From CALBPI01 sp942491885 (GTDB lineage: Bacteria > Pseudomonadota > Gammaproteobacteria > Steroidobacterales > Woeseiaceae): a stretch of DNA of 64,000 bases. A program made the position numbers and the translations under genes. The notes beneath the pieces were generated by a model, which searched no databases, was not told the DNA's origin, and saw nothing but the letters and a program-made list of their open reading frames with translations. The stretch covers positions 496,001 through 560,000 of the forward strand of contig CALOCQ010000002.1 of assembly GCA_942491885.1 (NCBI GenBank), given 5' to 3'. Shown here piece by piece: positions 9,997 through 19,470 of this stretch; the stretch's first letter is position 1; every line of letters begins with the position of its first letter.

Positions 9997-10646
9997 CGCA
10001 GTAGCTCCGCGACGGATTCCACGCAGGGCAGCCCGGGCAGGTCGCGCGCCGGCCTGCTGCTGTCCGGTTTGCGCAAGCCCAGCACACCACCGAGTCCGAA
10101 TCGTTGGCCGGCGCGCAACACGCTCGCGCTATCGTCAATCAGCACGCAATCGCTGCGTGTGATTTGCTCATGCTGTGCGAATCGCTGCCAGAACGCCTGT
10201 GATTCTTTTGCGGCGGCGAAGTCGTGCGAGCTGTAGACCGCATCCATATGACGCGTCACCGCGGTACGCTCATCCTTCAATGCCAGCAACTCGCGATTCG
10301 AGTTGGTGACAAGCACCAGCCGAAATCCGGCCAGACGTGCGCGCAATAAAAAATCCTCGGCCCCCTGCAGGTAACCGATGCGGTCCTCGCAACTGCGTTT
10401 AAGCGCCATAATGTCGAGACGCAATTGCTCGCTCCAGAAATCAAGGCAATACCAGTTCAGGGTGCCCGCCTGCGCATTGATCCTGTCAAAAACTTCTTGT
10501 CTGGCGACCTCGAACGGCCGGTCGCTGTTCGCCGCATACGCCGCGGGTACAACCTCCAGCCAAAAGTGGTTGTCATAGGCGAGATCCAGCAGCGTGCCGT
10601 CCATATCGAGCAACAGCGTGCGACGATTCTCAAACAAGGCATTCAT
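9993..10646 (-). CDS. yrfG: HAD-family GMP/IMP nucleotidase (YrfG-like)
   Basis: Predicted 5'-nucleotidase of the haloacid dehalogenase superfamily, 217 residues. Motif I is LLLDMDGTLLDLAYDNHFW, which together with TLNWYCLDFWSEQL is diagnostic of E. coli YrfG (purine nucleotide phosphatase). Motif II is LVTNS, and the acidic motif is LIDDSASVL. The gene is convergent with rhlB, with overlapping stop codons, and divergent from cysQ. Substrate is inferred from the family only. Confidence 0.85.
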   Translation of the reverse strand: MNALFENRRTLLLDMDGTLLDLAYDNHFWLEVVPAAYAANSDRPFEVARQEVFDRINAQAGTLNWYCLDFWSEQLRLDIMALKRSCEDRIGYLQGAEDFLLRARLAGFRLVLVTNSNRELLALKDERTAVTRHMDAVYSSHDFAAAKESQAFWQRFAQHEQITRSDCVLIDDSASVLRAGQRFGLGGVLGLRKPDSSRPARDLPGLPCVESVAELLR

Positions 10647-10677
10647 CCGCGATCCTCGGCAGCAGGGGGCGTTAGTC

Positions 10678-10697
10678 TAGCAAAGTCAGCCTTGCTA
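10678..10697. promoter_or_regulatory. Inverted repeat between divergent yrfG-like gene and cysQ
   Basis: TAGCAA, an 8-nt spacer, then TTGCTA form a perfect inverted repeat centred in the 80-nt space between the two divergent start codons. Its symmetry and position suit an operator for a dimeric regulator, but no known consensus was recognised and chance is not excluded. Confidence 0.25.
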
Positions 10698-10726
10698 CCA
10701 TGCGATGTCCGTAGGTGGAGAAACCA

Positions 10727-11518
10727 ATGAACACTAATAATGACTGGGTGGTGCCGCTCGCGCGCAAAGCGGGCGACGCAATACTGGCTGTGTATGACAC
10801 CGAATTTGAAGTTGAGGCCAAAGACGACGACTCGCCTTTGACGCGTGCCGACATGGCATCTCACCACATCATCATGGATGGGCTCGCCCGCCTCGATGAA
10901 CAGACCCCGGTCATCAGCGAAGAAGGCGGGCTACCGGAATTCAGCGAAAGGGGCCAATGGCAGCGCTATTGGCTCATCGATCCACTCGACGGCACCAAGG
11001 AATTCGTCAAACGTAACGGCGAATTCACCGTCAATATCGCGCTCATCGAGAACGGACAACCGATCTACGGCGTTGTACATGTGCCGGTAACCGGCACCAC
11101 CTACATCGGCGAGCCCGGCGTGGGTGCCTGGCGTCAGCGCGGCGAGTCATCACCAGAGCCGATACACGTCAGCGCACAAACGCCCGCTTGCGCGCGCGTC
11201 GTCGGCAGCCGATCACATGCAGCACCCGCCGTCAGCGAGTGGTTGGTGCGCATAGGCGAGCACGAAATTATCGCGATGGGCAGCTCGTTGAAGTTCTGTG
11301 TCGTTGCCGAGGGCGGTGCGGATGTCTACCCACGGCTGGGCCCGACCTCGGAATGGGACACTGCGGCCGCGCAGGCGGTCGTTGAGGGCGCCGGCGGCAG
11401 CGTCGTGACACTGGACGGCAAAGCACTTGCATACAACCACAAAGCGGATATCCTGAATCCTCACTTTATGGTTATCGGCAGCCGCTCGCGCGACTGGCTG
11501 GCTTTCGTTGAAGACTGA
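10727..11518 (+). CDS. cysQ: 3'(2'),5'-bisphosphate nucleotidase CysQ
   Basis: Mg-dependent phosphatase that removes the 3'-phosphate from PAP/PAPS, by-products of sulfate assimilation. The 263-residue protein has the inositol-monophosphatase-family metal sites: SEEGG (Glu near residue 67), WLIDPLDGTKEF and the C-terminal WDTAAAQAVVEGAGG. KRNGEFTVNIALIE is typical of CysQ. The ATG at 10727 has GGAG 6 nt upstream; a GTG at 10715 is the alternative. The gene is followed 14 nt later by a small DUF465 gene on the same strand. Confidence 0.92.
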   Translation: MNTNNDWVVPLARKAGDAILAVYDTEFEVEAKDDDSPLTRADMASHHIIMDGLARLDEQTPVISEEGGLPEFSERGQWQRYWLIDPLDGTKEFVKRNGEFTVNIALIENGQPIYGVVHVPVTGTTYIGEPGVGAWRQRGESSPEPIHVSAQTPACARVVGSRSHAAPAVSEWLVRIGEHEIIAMGSSLKFCVVAEGGADVYPRLGPTSEWDTAAAQAVVEGAGGSVVTLDGKALAYNHKADILNPHFMVIGSRSRDWLAFVED

Positions 11519-11532
11519 GGAACGGGGCATTG

Positions 11533-11760
11533 ATGGACGACAACATCCGAGAGATCGTCGAACACGAAACGCTCGGCACGCTAACCAAGCTGAAGGAACT
11601 GCGGGTGATGCACCGTGATCTGGACGATCTGATCGACCGGCTGGCACACGACTTCACTGTCGATCAGGTGCGCCTGCGCCGCCTGAAAAAACGCAAACTG
11701 TTAATCAAAGACCACATAGCGTCTCTTGAATCAGAGATTATTCCTGACCTGAACGCGTAG
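11533..11760 (+). CDS. DUF465 (YdcH-type) small helical protein
   Basis: A 75-residue, highly charged protein predicted to be two antiparallel helices, with the pattern LKELRVMHRDLDDLIDRL...LRRLKKRKLLIKDHIASLE that marks the YdcH/DUF465 family of small coiled-coil proteins. Function is unknown. The ATG at 11533 follows a GGGG sequence. It lies just downstream of cysQ and is probably co-transcribed. Its end overlaps the convergent trhO gene by 23 nt. Confidence 0.8.
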   Translation: MDDNIREIVEHETLGTLTKLKELRVMHRDLDDLIDRLAHDFTVDQVRLRRLKKRKLLIKDHIASLESEIIPDLNA

Positions 11761-12688
11761 CCGGCGGATAGACCGCACCGATATGTGGCGTACCGCGTGC
11801 CTCCGCCAACGCGACCTGGCGCTTGCGCTCGCGAAACTGCCCGATCTGGGTTGGCGTCAATTGATTAATGCATTTTGCGCAGCAAATACCCGGCTCATAT
11901 TCGGGCAATGCCATATCCGCGTCTGACAATGCCCGACGACAGCCGTGACACTGCACATAGGCACCCGGCGCGAGCGACTGATCGACACTGACACGTGCAT
12001 CGAAAACGAAACACTCCCCTTGCCAGCGGTCTTCAATGGATGCATCTGCAGCGACCTCATCCAGATACGTCAGGATGCCGCCTTCAAGTTGATAGAGATT
12101 TTCAAAGCCCATACGCTGCATAACAGCGGTCGCCTTCTCACAACGAATACCGCCGGTACAGAACATTGCGATCGGGCGGTCACGCGCATCGGTCAGTTCG
12201 CTGTCGATGTAGTCGCTGAACTCGCGAAAATTTCGCGTGCCCGGATTGATCGCACCTTCGAACGTGCCTACTTCGTACTCGTAGTCATTGCGTGTATCAA
12301 TCACCAAAGTGTCAGGGTCACTCAGCAACGCATTCCACTCCGACGCGCAAACAGCCTTGCCCTGCCCTTCGGACGGGTTCACATCAGCACGACCCATCGA
12401 AACGATCTCATCGCGGTATTTGATACGCAGCCTGCGGAACGGTGGTGTCTCTGCCCGGGACCAGCGACCGCGAACGCCCTCGAAGCCCGCCTGCGCGTGC
12501 AGCCAGTCGAGCATCGAGCGCAGCGCGGCATCCTCGCCGGACAGCGTCGCATTCAGCCCTTCAGGGGCCACGATAGCGGTGCCCAGAAGTGCACGCTCCG
12601 CCGCCTGCGCGCGAACGGCCTCGCCGAGCGCACGCGGATCTGCGACATCGGTAAATCGGTAAAATGAAACGACCTGGCATGTTGTCAT
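11738..12688 (-). CDS. trhO: tRNA uridine(34) hydroxylase, rhodanese-like
   Basis: Oxygen-dependent enzyme of the TrhO (YceA) family that makes 5-hydroxyuridine at the wobble position of tRNA. The 316-residue protein has an N-terminal ferredoxin-like part (VVSFYRFTDV, PEGLNATLSG) and a rhodanese domain with VIDTRNDYEYEVGTF and the catalytic loop CTGGIRCEKA. A C-terminal cysteine cluster (CHGCRRAL...CCAKC) probably binds zinc. The ATG at 12688 gives the family start MTTCQVVSFYRF; the frame runs 14 codons further upstream without similarity. Confidence 0.92.
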   Translation of the reverse strand: MTTCQVVSFYRFTDVADPRALGEAVRAQAAERALLGTAIVAPEGLNATLSGEDAALRSMLDWLHAQAGFEGVRGRWSRAETPPFRRLRIKYRDEIVSMGRADVNPSEGQGKAVCASEWNALLSDPDTLVIDTRNDYEYEVGTFEGAINPGTRNFREFSDYIDSELTDARDRPIAMFCTGGIRCEKATAVMQRMGFENLYQLEGGILTYLDEVAADASIEDRWQGECFVFDARVSVDQSLAPGAYVQCHGCRRALSDADMALPEYEPGICCAKCINQLTPTQIGQFRERKRQVALAEARGTPHIGAVYPPATRSGQE

Positions 12689-12748
12689 GCCGCAAATTAT
12701 CCCACAGCCGGCAAAATTAGTCGCCAGCACAAACGACTAGTCGTCCCC

Positions 12749-15259
12749 CTAACCGTCCGAATCAGCAGACACCTTGGTTACTTCAGTGACACTGAGAATA
12801 CTGTGGCGCAACGGCTCGCCGAGCACCAGTCGCGCATCGCGCTCTATCGCTTCGAAGTCCAGGTTGAAAATCAGTTTGCCCTCGTCATCGGTTTGCACGA
12901 TACCCGCCTCGCGTAACGTACTGACGAAATCGCGGAACAGCCGCCGGTCAAAAAAGTCCGGTGAACGCAGCCCATAGAGAATCGACAACCGCTCGGCACA
13001 CAACTGGCAGATTTCTTCCAGCCGGTTCTGGCTGAGCGCACCTGAGCCATATTTATCCAGCAATGCGATGGTCATGAAGTAGCGCTGCAACACCGGCACG
13101 ATCGACTGACCCAATTGGCTGAGCGCGAAGGCACGCGCAGAGCCTGCCGGCGGACGACGCAGCATGTCGCCGTCGCGGGTCAACAGACCGGCATCGACCA
13201 TGGCGCCAATCACGGCAAGCACGACGCCATCGAGCGCATCACTGGACCAACGCAAGCGCAACTCCTTGCGCACGAATGGCGACGTCAGCCGCAACAGTCT
13301 CTGCAGCTCGGAAGCACTCAACGCGTCGCCGTGGATGTAACATGCGGCCACCAGCGAGTGCAGTGAACTCAAGTGCAACACGTTGTTGCGGAAGTAGGTC
13401 AACAGCAATGCCTGTCGCTTCGGCATGTGCACGATACTGCCAAGCGGATGCGCCTCGATCTCGATGACCTTCATCCGCACGCCGTGCTCGATAATATCGT
13501 CCGCGCTCATGTCCGGCAGGGTCGCGGTGCGGCTGTACGGCGTCTCGCGGAACATGTCCTGATAGAGCTCGAGCAGACGCCGCAGATCGGCCTCGGCCAT
13601 CGTCTGTTGCGGCGTGCCGAGCAGCGCCAGTGCCAGCAGGCTGATCGGCGTCGCGGCCGCCGCGGAATTGATGTGCTCGAGAATCTGCCAGCCCAGGCGG
13701 TCCGACACGTCGGCCAGCCATTCAGGTTTGCTGCCATCGGCAGCCGGCGGCTCGCGCCATTCAGGCGCATGCGTATCGAGCATCACGGCCAGATCAATCG
13801 GCTCACCGATGTTTACGTAGACTCGGCCAAAGTGTTCGCGCAGCGCTTTCAGCGACGAGACGAAACCAAACAGTGATTCCTTTTTCTTCTTGCCACCGCT
13901 GAGCTCACCAATGAACGACGTGCCCTCAATGAGTCGTTCGTAGCCGAAATAAACCGGCACGAACATCACCGGGCGGCGCGAGTCCTCGCGAAACGCCTGG
14001 ATTGTCATGCTCAGCATGCCAACCTTGGGCGCGAGCAGCCGGCCGGTGCGGCTGCGCCCACCTTCGATAAAATACTCGAGCGGATAACCTCGTGTCTGCA
14101 GTGCCTTGAGATACGCATTGAACACCGAAGCGTACAGCCGGTTGCCGCTGAACGTGCGGCGCAGGAAAAACGCCCCGCCACGGCGCAGGATCGCGCCGAC
14201 TACCGGCAGGTTGAGATTGATGCCCGCGGCGACATAGGGCAACGACAGGCCCTGCTTATAGAGCACATAAGACAGCAGCAGGTAATCGAAGTGGCTACGA
14301 TGACACGGAACATAAATCAGTTCACGACCCTCAGCCGTCTCTTTCAGCCGCTCGATGCCGTTGAGTTCAACGCCATCGTAAATTTTATGCCAGACCCAGG
14401 TCAGCAGACGCTCAAGCACGCGCACTGTCGGATAGGACAGGTCGGCGGCAATTTCCATCGCATAGCCGCGCGCCTTCTTCTCCGCCTTGCGCCGGGCACG
14501 ACTGCCAACTGCACCCTGGTCGGTAATCAACCTGCGCACGCGCGGCTCGCTCAACACTTCGTTGATCAGTGTGCGGCGGTGCGACAGGTCGGGGCCGACA
14601 GTCGCCTCGCGCCGCCACCGGAAATGAACCCGCAACACGCGCGATATCTTGCGCAACGTATGGGCGGCGTCTTTCTGTTCTCGCAGGATCGGGGCGAGCT
14701 CCATCGGCTCGGAAAATTGCAGCAGCGTATGGCGCCCGTGCAACAGCGTGGTGATGAATTTGCGGGTGCGGCCGGCGACCTCCCAGTCCTCGGAAAACAA
14801 TAGCGTGAACCACGAGCGCTGCTTGCCGGGCGAGCGTCCCCAGTAGATACCCACGGGAACGAGATAGACCGGCAGCGCATCGACGGTTGATGCAGATGCA
14901 TCGCGCACATCGGTGATGACATCGACAAGCCGCGTCAGGCGGCGCGACTGTGAGCGCGAGGGTCGTCGGAAAAATACACCTGCCAGCCGGCGCAGGATGA
15001 CGACCGAGCGGCCGAGCTCGTGCTCAGCGAATTCAAGCTCGCCCGACGGAGCAGGTAGTTGCAGCGCATCGCACGCGCCTTGCAGTGCCAGGAAGTCCGC
15101 CAGGCCGCCGGTTTCCAGCACATAGCAGATCCTGGCCGACGGATCAGCTTGCAGGGCACGAATCGCGTCGATGTTTTGCTGCGGCAACAGTTCGGGTCGC
15201 ACCCATAACCGCATAAGCCGGGACAACGCACCGTAGAACCTGCGCCGGAATCTAGTCAT
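12749..15259 (-). CDS. plsB: Glycerol-3-phosphate 1-O-acyltransferase
   Basis: Membrane-associated enzyme for the first acylation in phospholipid synthesis, 836 residues, normal for PlsB. The acyltransferase block I is PCHRSHFDYLLLSYVL (HX4D), block II GAFFLRRTFSGNRLY, block III YFIEGGRSRTGRLLAPKVGML and block IV VPVYFGYERLIEG. The N-terminus (RFRRRFYGALSRLMRLWV) is basic and amphipathic. The ATG at 15259 was preferred over an upstream TTG at 15289. It is divergent from the trehalose operon, with about 180 nt between the starts. Confidence 0.95.
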   Translation of the reverse strand: MTRFRRRFYGALSRLMRLWVRPELLPQQNIDAIRALQADPSARICYVLETGGLADFLALQGACDALQLPAPSGELEFAEHELGRSVVILRRLAGVFFRRPSRSQSRRLTRLVDVITDVRDASASTVDALPVYLVPVGIYWGRSPGKQRSWFTLLFSEDWEVAGRTRKFITTLLHGRHTLLQFSEPMELAPILREQKDAAHTLRKISRVLRVHFRWRREATVGPDLSHRRTLINEVLSEPRVRRLITDQGAVGSRARRKAEKKARGYAMEIAADLSYPTVRVLERLLTWVWHKIYDGVELNGIERLKETAEGRELIYVPCHRSHFDYLLLSYVLYKQGLSLPYVAAGINLNLPVVGAILRRGGAFFLRRTFSGNRLYASVFNAYLKALQTRGYPLEYFIEGGRSRTGRLLAPKVGMLSMTIQAFREDSRRPVMFVPVYFGYERLIEGTSFIGELSGGKKKKESLFGFVSSLKALREHFGRVYVNIGEPIDLAVMLDTHAPEWREPPAADGSKPEWLADVSDRLGWQILEHINSAAAATPISLLALALLGTPQQTMAEADLRRLLELYQDMFRETPYSRTATLPDMSADDIIEHGVRMKVIEIEAHPLGSIVHMPKRQALLLTYFRNNVLHLSSLHSLVAACYIHGDALSASELQRLLRLTSPFVRKELRLRWSSDALDGVVLAVIGAMVDAGLLTRDGDMLRRPPAGSARAFALSQLGQSIVPVLQRYFMTIALLDKYGSGALSQNRLEEICQLCAERLSILYGLRSPDFFDRRLFRDFVSTLREAGIVQTDDEGKLIFNLDFEAIERDARLVLGEPLRHSILSVTEVTKVSADSDG

Positions 15260-15441
15260 CAAAAATACGCCCTTAAAACTTCGCCGCAAGCCAGTGCAGC
15301 AACCCCGCCTGTTAGTTTAGCGCAGTACGGCAGCATTCGGTGGTCACCGGCGCATAGCGCTTGAATTCGGCGCGCGGCTGGGCAATTCTGTGGGTGTCGC
15401 GGAACGTGTGCGCGGCAACGCCAAAACCGAGAGGCCAGATT

Positions 15442-16206
15442 GTGTCCGTGAGTTCCAGATTGCCGGCGCCGCCCGTTCCGGGTGCGCGCGACCTAGCCTT
15501 GTTTCTCGATGTCGATGGCACGTTGCTGGCATTCGCCGATACGCCAGACGGCGTGTATGTCAGCGACGATCTGCGCCGCCTGCTGGCCGGGTTGACCGAG
15601 CGACTCGATGGTGCCCTGGCACTGGTCAGCGGTCGCAGCCTGAGCAGTCTCGACGCCTTGTTCACGCCACTTGAATTACCCGCCGCGGGTTCGCACGGGC
15701 TCGAAATTCGTACCGCGCAATCCATGCATGACTTCGGCGAGCGACTGCCCGCTGAGGTCTTCAGTTCGTTACAGGCGCTGGCAGAACAGACGCCGGGCAG
15801 CTTGCTCGAACAAAAACGCTTTGGTGCGGCACTGCATTTCCGACGCGTGCCGGACGATGGTGATCGATTGACCCGGGAAGTGCGTGCTTTGCATCAACGC
15901 ATTGATAAACCTTTTGAGCTGATCGAGGGCGATCACGTACTGGAGCTCAGTTCGGCGGCCGGTGACAAGGGGACCGCAATCCGTTTCTTATCCTCGCGCC
16001 CGCCATGGCGCGATCGCCTGCCGGTATTCATCGGTGACGACACCACCGACGAGGCCGGCTTTCGCGTCGTCAATGAGCTTGGCGGCCTCGCGATCCGGGT
16101 CGGCACGCGCGCCGACACACAGGCGACCTGGCAGCTGGACACGATAGGTGACGTGCAGGCATGGTTGCAGGCTTTGACCAATAACGTTGTGAGTCACAAG
16201 GCATGA
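15442..16206 (+). CDS. otsB: Trehalose-6-phosphate phosphatase
   Basis: HAD-family phosphatase that turns trehalose-6-phosphate into trehalose. Motif I is LFLDVDGTLLAFADTPD, motif II LVSGRSLSSLD, the substrate loop GSHGLEIR, and motif IV FIGDDTTDEAGF; length is 254 residues. The GTG at 15442 has a GAGG site 6 nt upstream, better than the TTG at 15361 that would add 27 unsupported residues. It is the first gene of the otsB / GH15 / otsA / glk set and overlaps the next gene by 4 nt (ATGA). Confidence 0.93.
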   Translation: MSVSSRLPAPPVPGARDLALFLDVDGTLLAFADTPDGVYVSDDLRRLLAGLTERLDGALALVSGRSLSSLDALFTPLELPAAGSHGLEIRTAQSMHDFGERLPAEVFSSLQALAEQTPGSLLEQKRFGAALHFRRVPDDGDRLTREVRALHQRIDKPFELIEGDHVLELSSAAGDKGTAIRFLSSRPPWRDRLPVFIGDDTTDEAGFRVVNELGGLAIRVGTRADTQATWQLDTIGDVQAWLQALTNNVVSHKA

Positions 16207-18011
16207 ATCGTCAACAGAACAACCTGAACCTGGGCGTCATCGGCAATTGCCAGCTGGCGGCCCTGGTCGATCAGCGCGCACGCATGGTGTGGGCGTGCTG
16301 GCCGCAGTTCGACAGCGACCCCGTGTTCTGCCGGTTGCTGCAGGATGACAGCGCGCTGACCGACGCCGATGTGCCCGGCGCCTTCGAGGTTGAGCTCGAG
16401 AACTACTCACACAGCGAACAACACTATTTGCGCAATAGCGCCGTTCTGCAAACGACGCTGATCGACAGCAACGACGCCAAGGTGCAAGTAACCGATTTCG
16501 CGCCGCGCTTTTTATACCTCGGGCGCATGTTTCGCCCGATCATGTTGTTACGCCGGATAAAGGTTATTAGCGGCGCACCGCGTATTCGCGTTATTTTGAA
16601 TCCCGCACACGACTACGGCGATGCCGCCCGCCAGCGCGTGCGCGGCAGCAACCACATCCGCTACATCGATGGCGATCACACGATGCGTCTGACGACCGAC
16701 GCATCGATCAGCCGCATACAGGATGCGTCCTGGTTCGTTCCCGATCACGCGCTGCACTTGTTGCTCGGCCCTGACGAAAGCATCGCCGAGTCACCCGCCG
16801 AGTGTTTCCGCGCAAACCTCGATGCGACGCTTGCCTATTGGCAAAACTGGACGCGCGGGTTGTCCATTCCTTTCGAATGGCAGTCGGCGGTGATCCGCGC
16901 GGCCATCAGCCTGAAGCTGTGTACGTTTGAAGACACCGGCGCCGTCATCGCGGCAATAACAACGTCATTACCCGAAGCGGCGAATAGCGGGCGCAACTGG
17001 GATTACCGCTTCTGCTGGCTGCGCGACAGCTATTTTGTCGTGCAGGCTCTGAACCGACTCGGTGCGACTAAAACGATGGAGGCCTACCTCAACTACATCA
17101 CCGACCTTGTCGCGGGCATGGACGAGAGTGGCCTGCAGCCGGTGTACGCGATCAACGGTAGTGCCAAAATCACCGAGTGGATTGTCGACAGCCTGCCGGG
17201 TTATCGCGGCATGGGTCCGGTTCGCGTGGGCAACCAGGCGCACGAGCAGAAGCAGCATGACGTGTATGGCGCGGTCGTGTTGTCGGCAACGCAGTTGTTT
17301 TTCGACGAGCGGCTGTCCAATCCTGCCGGTCAGGTCATGTTCGAGCGCCTCGAAATTCTTGGCGAAAAAGCGGTCGCGCTGCACGACAAGCCGGACGCCG
17401 GGCTGTGGGAATACCGCGGTCGCCAGCGCGTACACACATTCTCAACACTGATGTGCTGGGCTGCATGCGACCGGCTTGCGAGAATCGCGAAGCAGCTCGG
17501 TCAGGACGCCCGCGAACGCTATTGGCAACAACACGCTGAATCCATTCGCAGCCTGATAGAAACCCGTGCGTGGGACGAGGAACAGCAAGCCTACACAGAA
17601 AGTCTCGACCGGCCCGAGCTCGATGCGAGCCTGCTGACGATGCATGAGCTTGGTTTTATCAAGGCGTCCGACCCGCGTTTCGTCGGCACCGTTAAGGCCA
17701 TCGGCAAAGCGCTGCGACGCGGCCAACACCTGTTTCGCTACAACGCAGCGGACGACTTCGGCGAGCCCGAGAACGCGTTCAACATCTGTACCTTCTGGTA
17801 CATCGATGCGCTATCGGCGATCGGCGAGCACGAAGAGGCCCGCGCGATGTTTGAGCACATTCTGAAATGTCGTAATCCACTTGGGCTGTTGTCAGAAGAC
17901 ATTAACCCTGACGATCTGACGCTGTGGGGAAATTTCCCGCAGACTTACAGCATGGCCGGCATCATCAATGTCGCGATGCGACTCAGCCGTCGCTGGCAGG
18001 ACGCCATTTGA
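16203..18011 (+). CDS. Glycoside hydrolase family 15 protein (possible trehalase)
   Basis: A 602-residue GH15 protein: an N-terminal beta-sandwich (LGVIGNCQLAALVDQRARMVWACWPQF) followed by an (alpha/alpha)6 barrel with GRNWDYRFCWLRDSYF and LWEYRG, where one catalytic glutamate is expected. GH15 contains glucoamylases, dextranases and trehalases. Because the gene is coupled to otsB and lies directly before otsA and glk, trehalose or a related alpha-glucoside is the likely substrate, but this is an inference from context. No signal peptide is present, so it acts in the cytoplasm, where glucose released would be substrate for Glk. Confidence 0.87.
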   Translation: MNRQQNNLNLGVIGNCQLAALVDQRARMVWACWPQFDSDPVFCRLLQDDSALTDADVPGAFEVELENYSHSEQHYLRNSAVLQTTLIDSNDAKVQVTDFAPRFLYLGRMFRPIMLLRRIKVISGAPRIRVILNPAHDYGDAARQRVRGSNHIRYIDGDHTMRLTTDASISRIQDASWFVPDHALHLLLGPDESIAESPAECFRANLDATLAYWQNWTRGLSIPFEWQSAVIRAAISLKLCTFEDTGAVIAAITTSLPEAANSGRNWDYRFCWLRDSYFVVQALNRLGATKTMEAYLNYITDLVAGMDESGLQPVYAINGSAKITEWIVDSLPGYRGMGPVRVGNQAHEQKQHDVYGAVVLSATQLFFDERLSNPAGQVMFERLEILGEKAVALHDKPDAGLWEYRGRQRVHTFSTLMCWAACDRLARIAKQLGQDARERYWQQHAESIRSLIETRAWDEEQQAYTESLDRPELDASLLTMHELGFIKASDPRFVGTVKAIGKALRRGQHLFRYNAADDFGEPENAFNICTFWYIDALSAIGEHEEARAMFEHILKCRNPLGLLSEDINPDDLTLWGNFPQTYSMAGIINVAMRLSRRWQDAI

Positions 18012-18084
18012 TGACCCGGCCGGGAATGTCAGCCGGCGCGCGATGCGTCACCGGTCCGAATCAGCGCATATGCGGGGTGCGCGC

Positions 18085-19470
18085 ATGAGCGGGCGGCTGA
18101 TTATTGTCTCCAATCGCGTCGCACAACCGAAGCGCGGCGGCAAGGCTGCGGGTGGGCTAACCGTCGGTATTCTTGGTGCGCTTAAGGACGCCGGCGGCGT
18201 CTGGTTCGGCTGGAATGGCGACCTGACCGACCGCGACTCGCGCGACCCGCAGATCACCGAAGTCGGCAACATTACCTACGCGACGATCGATCTGAACCGC
18301 GACGACTATGAGGCCTACTACAACGGCTACAGCAATCGCTCGCTGTGGCCGCTGATGCACCACCTGCTGGCGTTTTTCTCATTCGACAGGAGCGACCTGG
18401 ACGGCTACCTGCGCGTCAACGCAACATTCGCGCGCAAGCTCGCGCCGCTATTGCGGCCCGACGACGTGATATGGATTCACGACTATCACCTGATCCCGCT
18501 TGCAGGCGAGCTGCGCAAGGCCGGCGTGCGCCAGCCAATCGGTTTTTTCCTGCATGTACCGTTCCCGGGATTCGACATGCTGCAGAGCCTGCCCAATCAC
18601 GAGTATCTTATTCGCTCCATGTGCGCCTATGACGTGGTCGGCTTCCATACCGTGCGCGATCTCGAGTCATTCCGCGATGCGGTAAGCCAACCTCAGATTG
18701 GTGGCGAGCTGCTGGACGACGAACGCATCAGCATCGGCGGCGGCACGTTGCGAGCCGGCGTCTATCCAATTGGTATTGACGTCGACGAAGCCACACAGCT
18801 GGCAAGCGAGTCGATCAATACACCCGAAGTCCAGGATATGCGCCGCAGCATGGGCGGGCGACAAATGTTGATCAGCGTCGACCGACTGGACTACAGCAAA
18901 GGCCTGCCGTTACGTTTTCGCGCCTATGAACGCCTGCTCGAAAATCACCCTGCGCACCGCAAACACCTGACATTGATGCAGATAGCGCCACCGACGCGTG
19001 TGGGCATACGCGCCTATGATGAAATCCGTAATGAGCTGGAGCAGACATCCGGGCAGATCAACGGGCGCTTTGCCGATGCCGACTGGGTGCCGATCCGCTA
19101 TCTCAACAAAGGCTTCGGCCGCGACACGCTGATGGGCTTTTTTGCCTGCGCCGCCGTTGGCCTGGTGACACCGATTCGCGACGGCATGAATCTGGTCGCC
19201 AAGGAATACGTCGCAGCACAGAATCCCGACAACCCGGGCATGCTGGTGTTGTCGCGGCTTGCCGGCGCCGCGCATGAGCTGGAAGACGCCGTGCTGGTCA
19301 ACCCTTACGACATCGACGACGTTGCCGACGGCATTAATCGCGCGCTGGTCATGACACTCGAGGAACGCCGCGAACGTCATCAGGCGATGATGAAAATCCT
19401 GCGCAAAAACGATATCGCCGCCTGGCGGCAACGCTTTGTTGCGGCATTGAATAAAGTACACAGCCCATGA
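18085..19470 (+). CDS. otsA: Alpha,alpha-trehalose-6-phosphate synthase (UDP-forming)
   Basis: GT20 enzyme joining UDP-glucose and glucose-6-phosphate. The 461-residue protein starts LIIVSNRVAQPKRGGKAAGGL (N-terminal loop that binds the acceptor), followed by VWIHDYHLIPLAGELR, GFFLHVPFPGFD, SVDRLDYSKGLPLR and GMNLVAKEYVAAQ, all GT20 signatures. The ATG at 18085 has GGGGTG upstream and gives the canonical N-terminus; the frame is open further up within the end of the GH15 gene. Its stop overlaps glk by 4 nt. Confidence 0.95.
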   Translation: MSGRLIIVSNRVAQPKRGGKAAGGLTVGILGALKDAGGVWFGWNGDLTDRDSRDPQITEVGNITYATIDLNRDDYEAYYNGYSNRSLWPLMHHLLAFFSFDRSDLDGYLRVNATFARKLAPLLRPDDVIWIHDYHLIPLAGELRKAGVRQPIGFFLHVPFPGFDMLQSLPNHEYLIRSMCAYDVVGFHTVRDLESFRDAVSQPQIGGELLDDERISIGGGTLRAGVYPIGIDVDEATQLASESINTPEVQDMRRSMGGRQMLISVDRLDYSKGLPLRFRAYERLLENHPAHRKHLTLMQIAPPTRVGIRAYDEIRNELEQTSGQINGRFADADWVPIRYLNKGFGRDTLMGFFACAAVGLVTPIRDGMNLVAKEYVAAQNPDNPGMLVLSRLAGAAHELEDAVLVNPYDIDDVADGINRALVMTLEERRERHQAMMKILRKNDIAAWRQRFVAALNKVHSP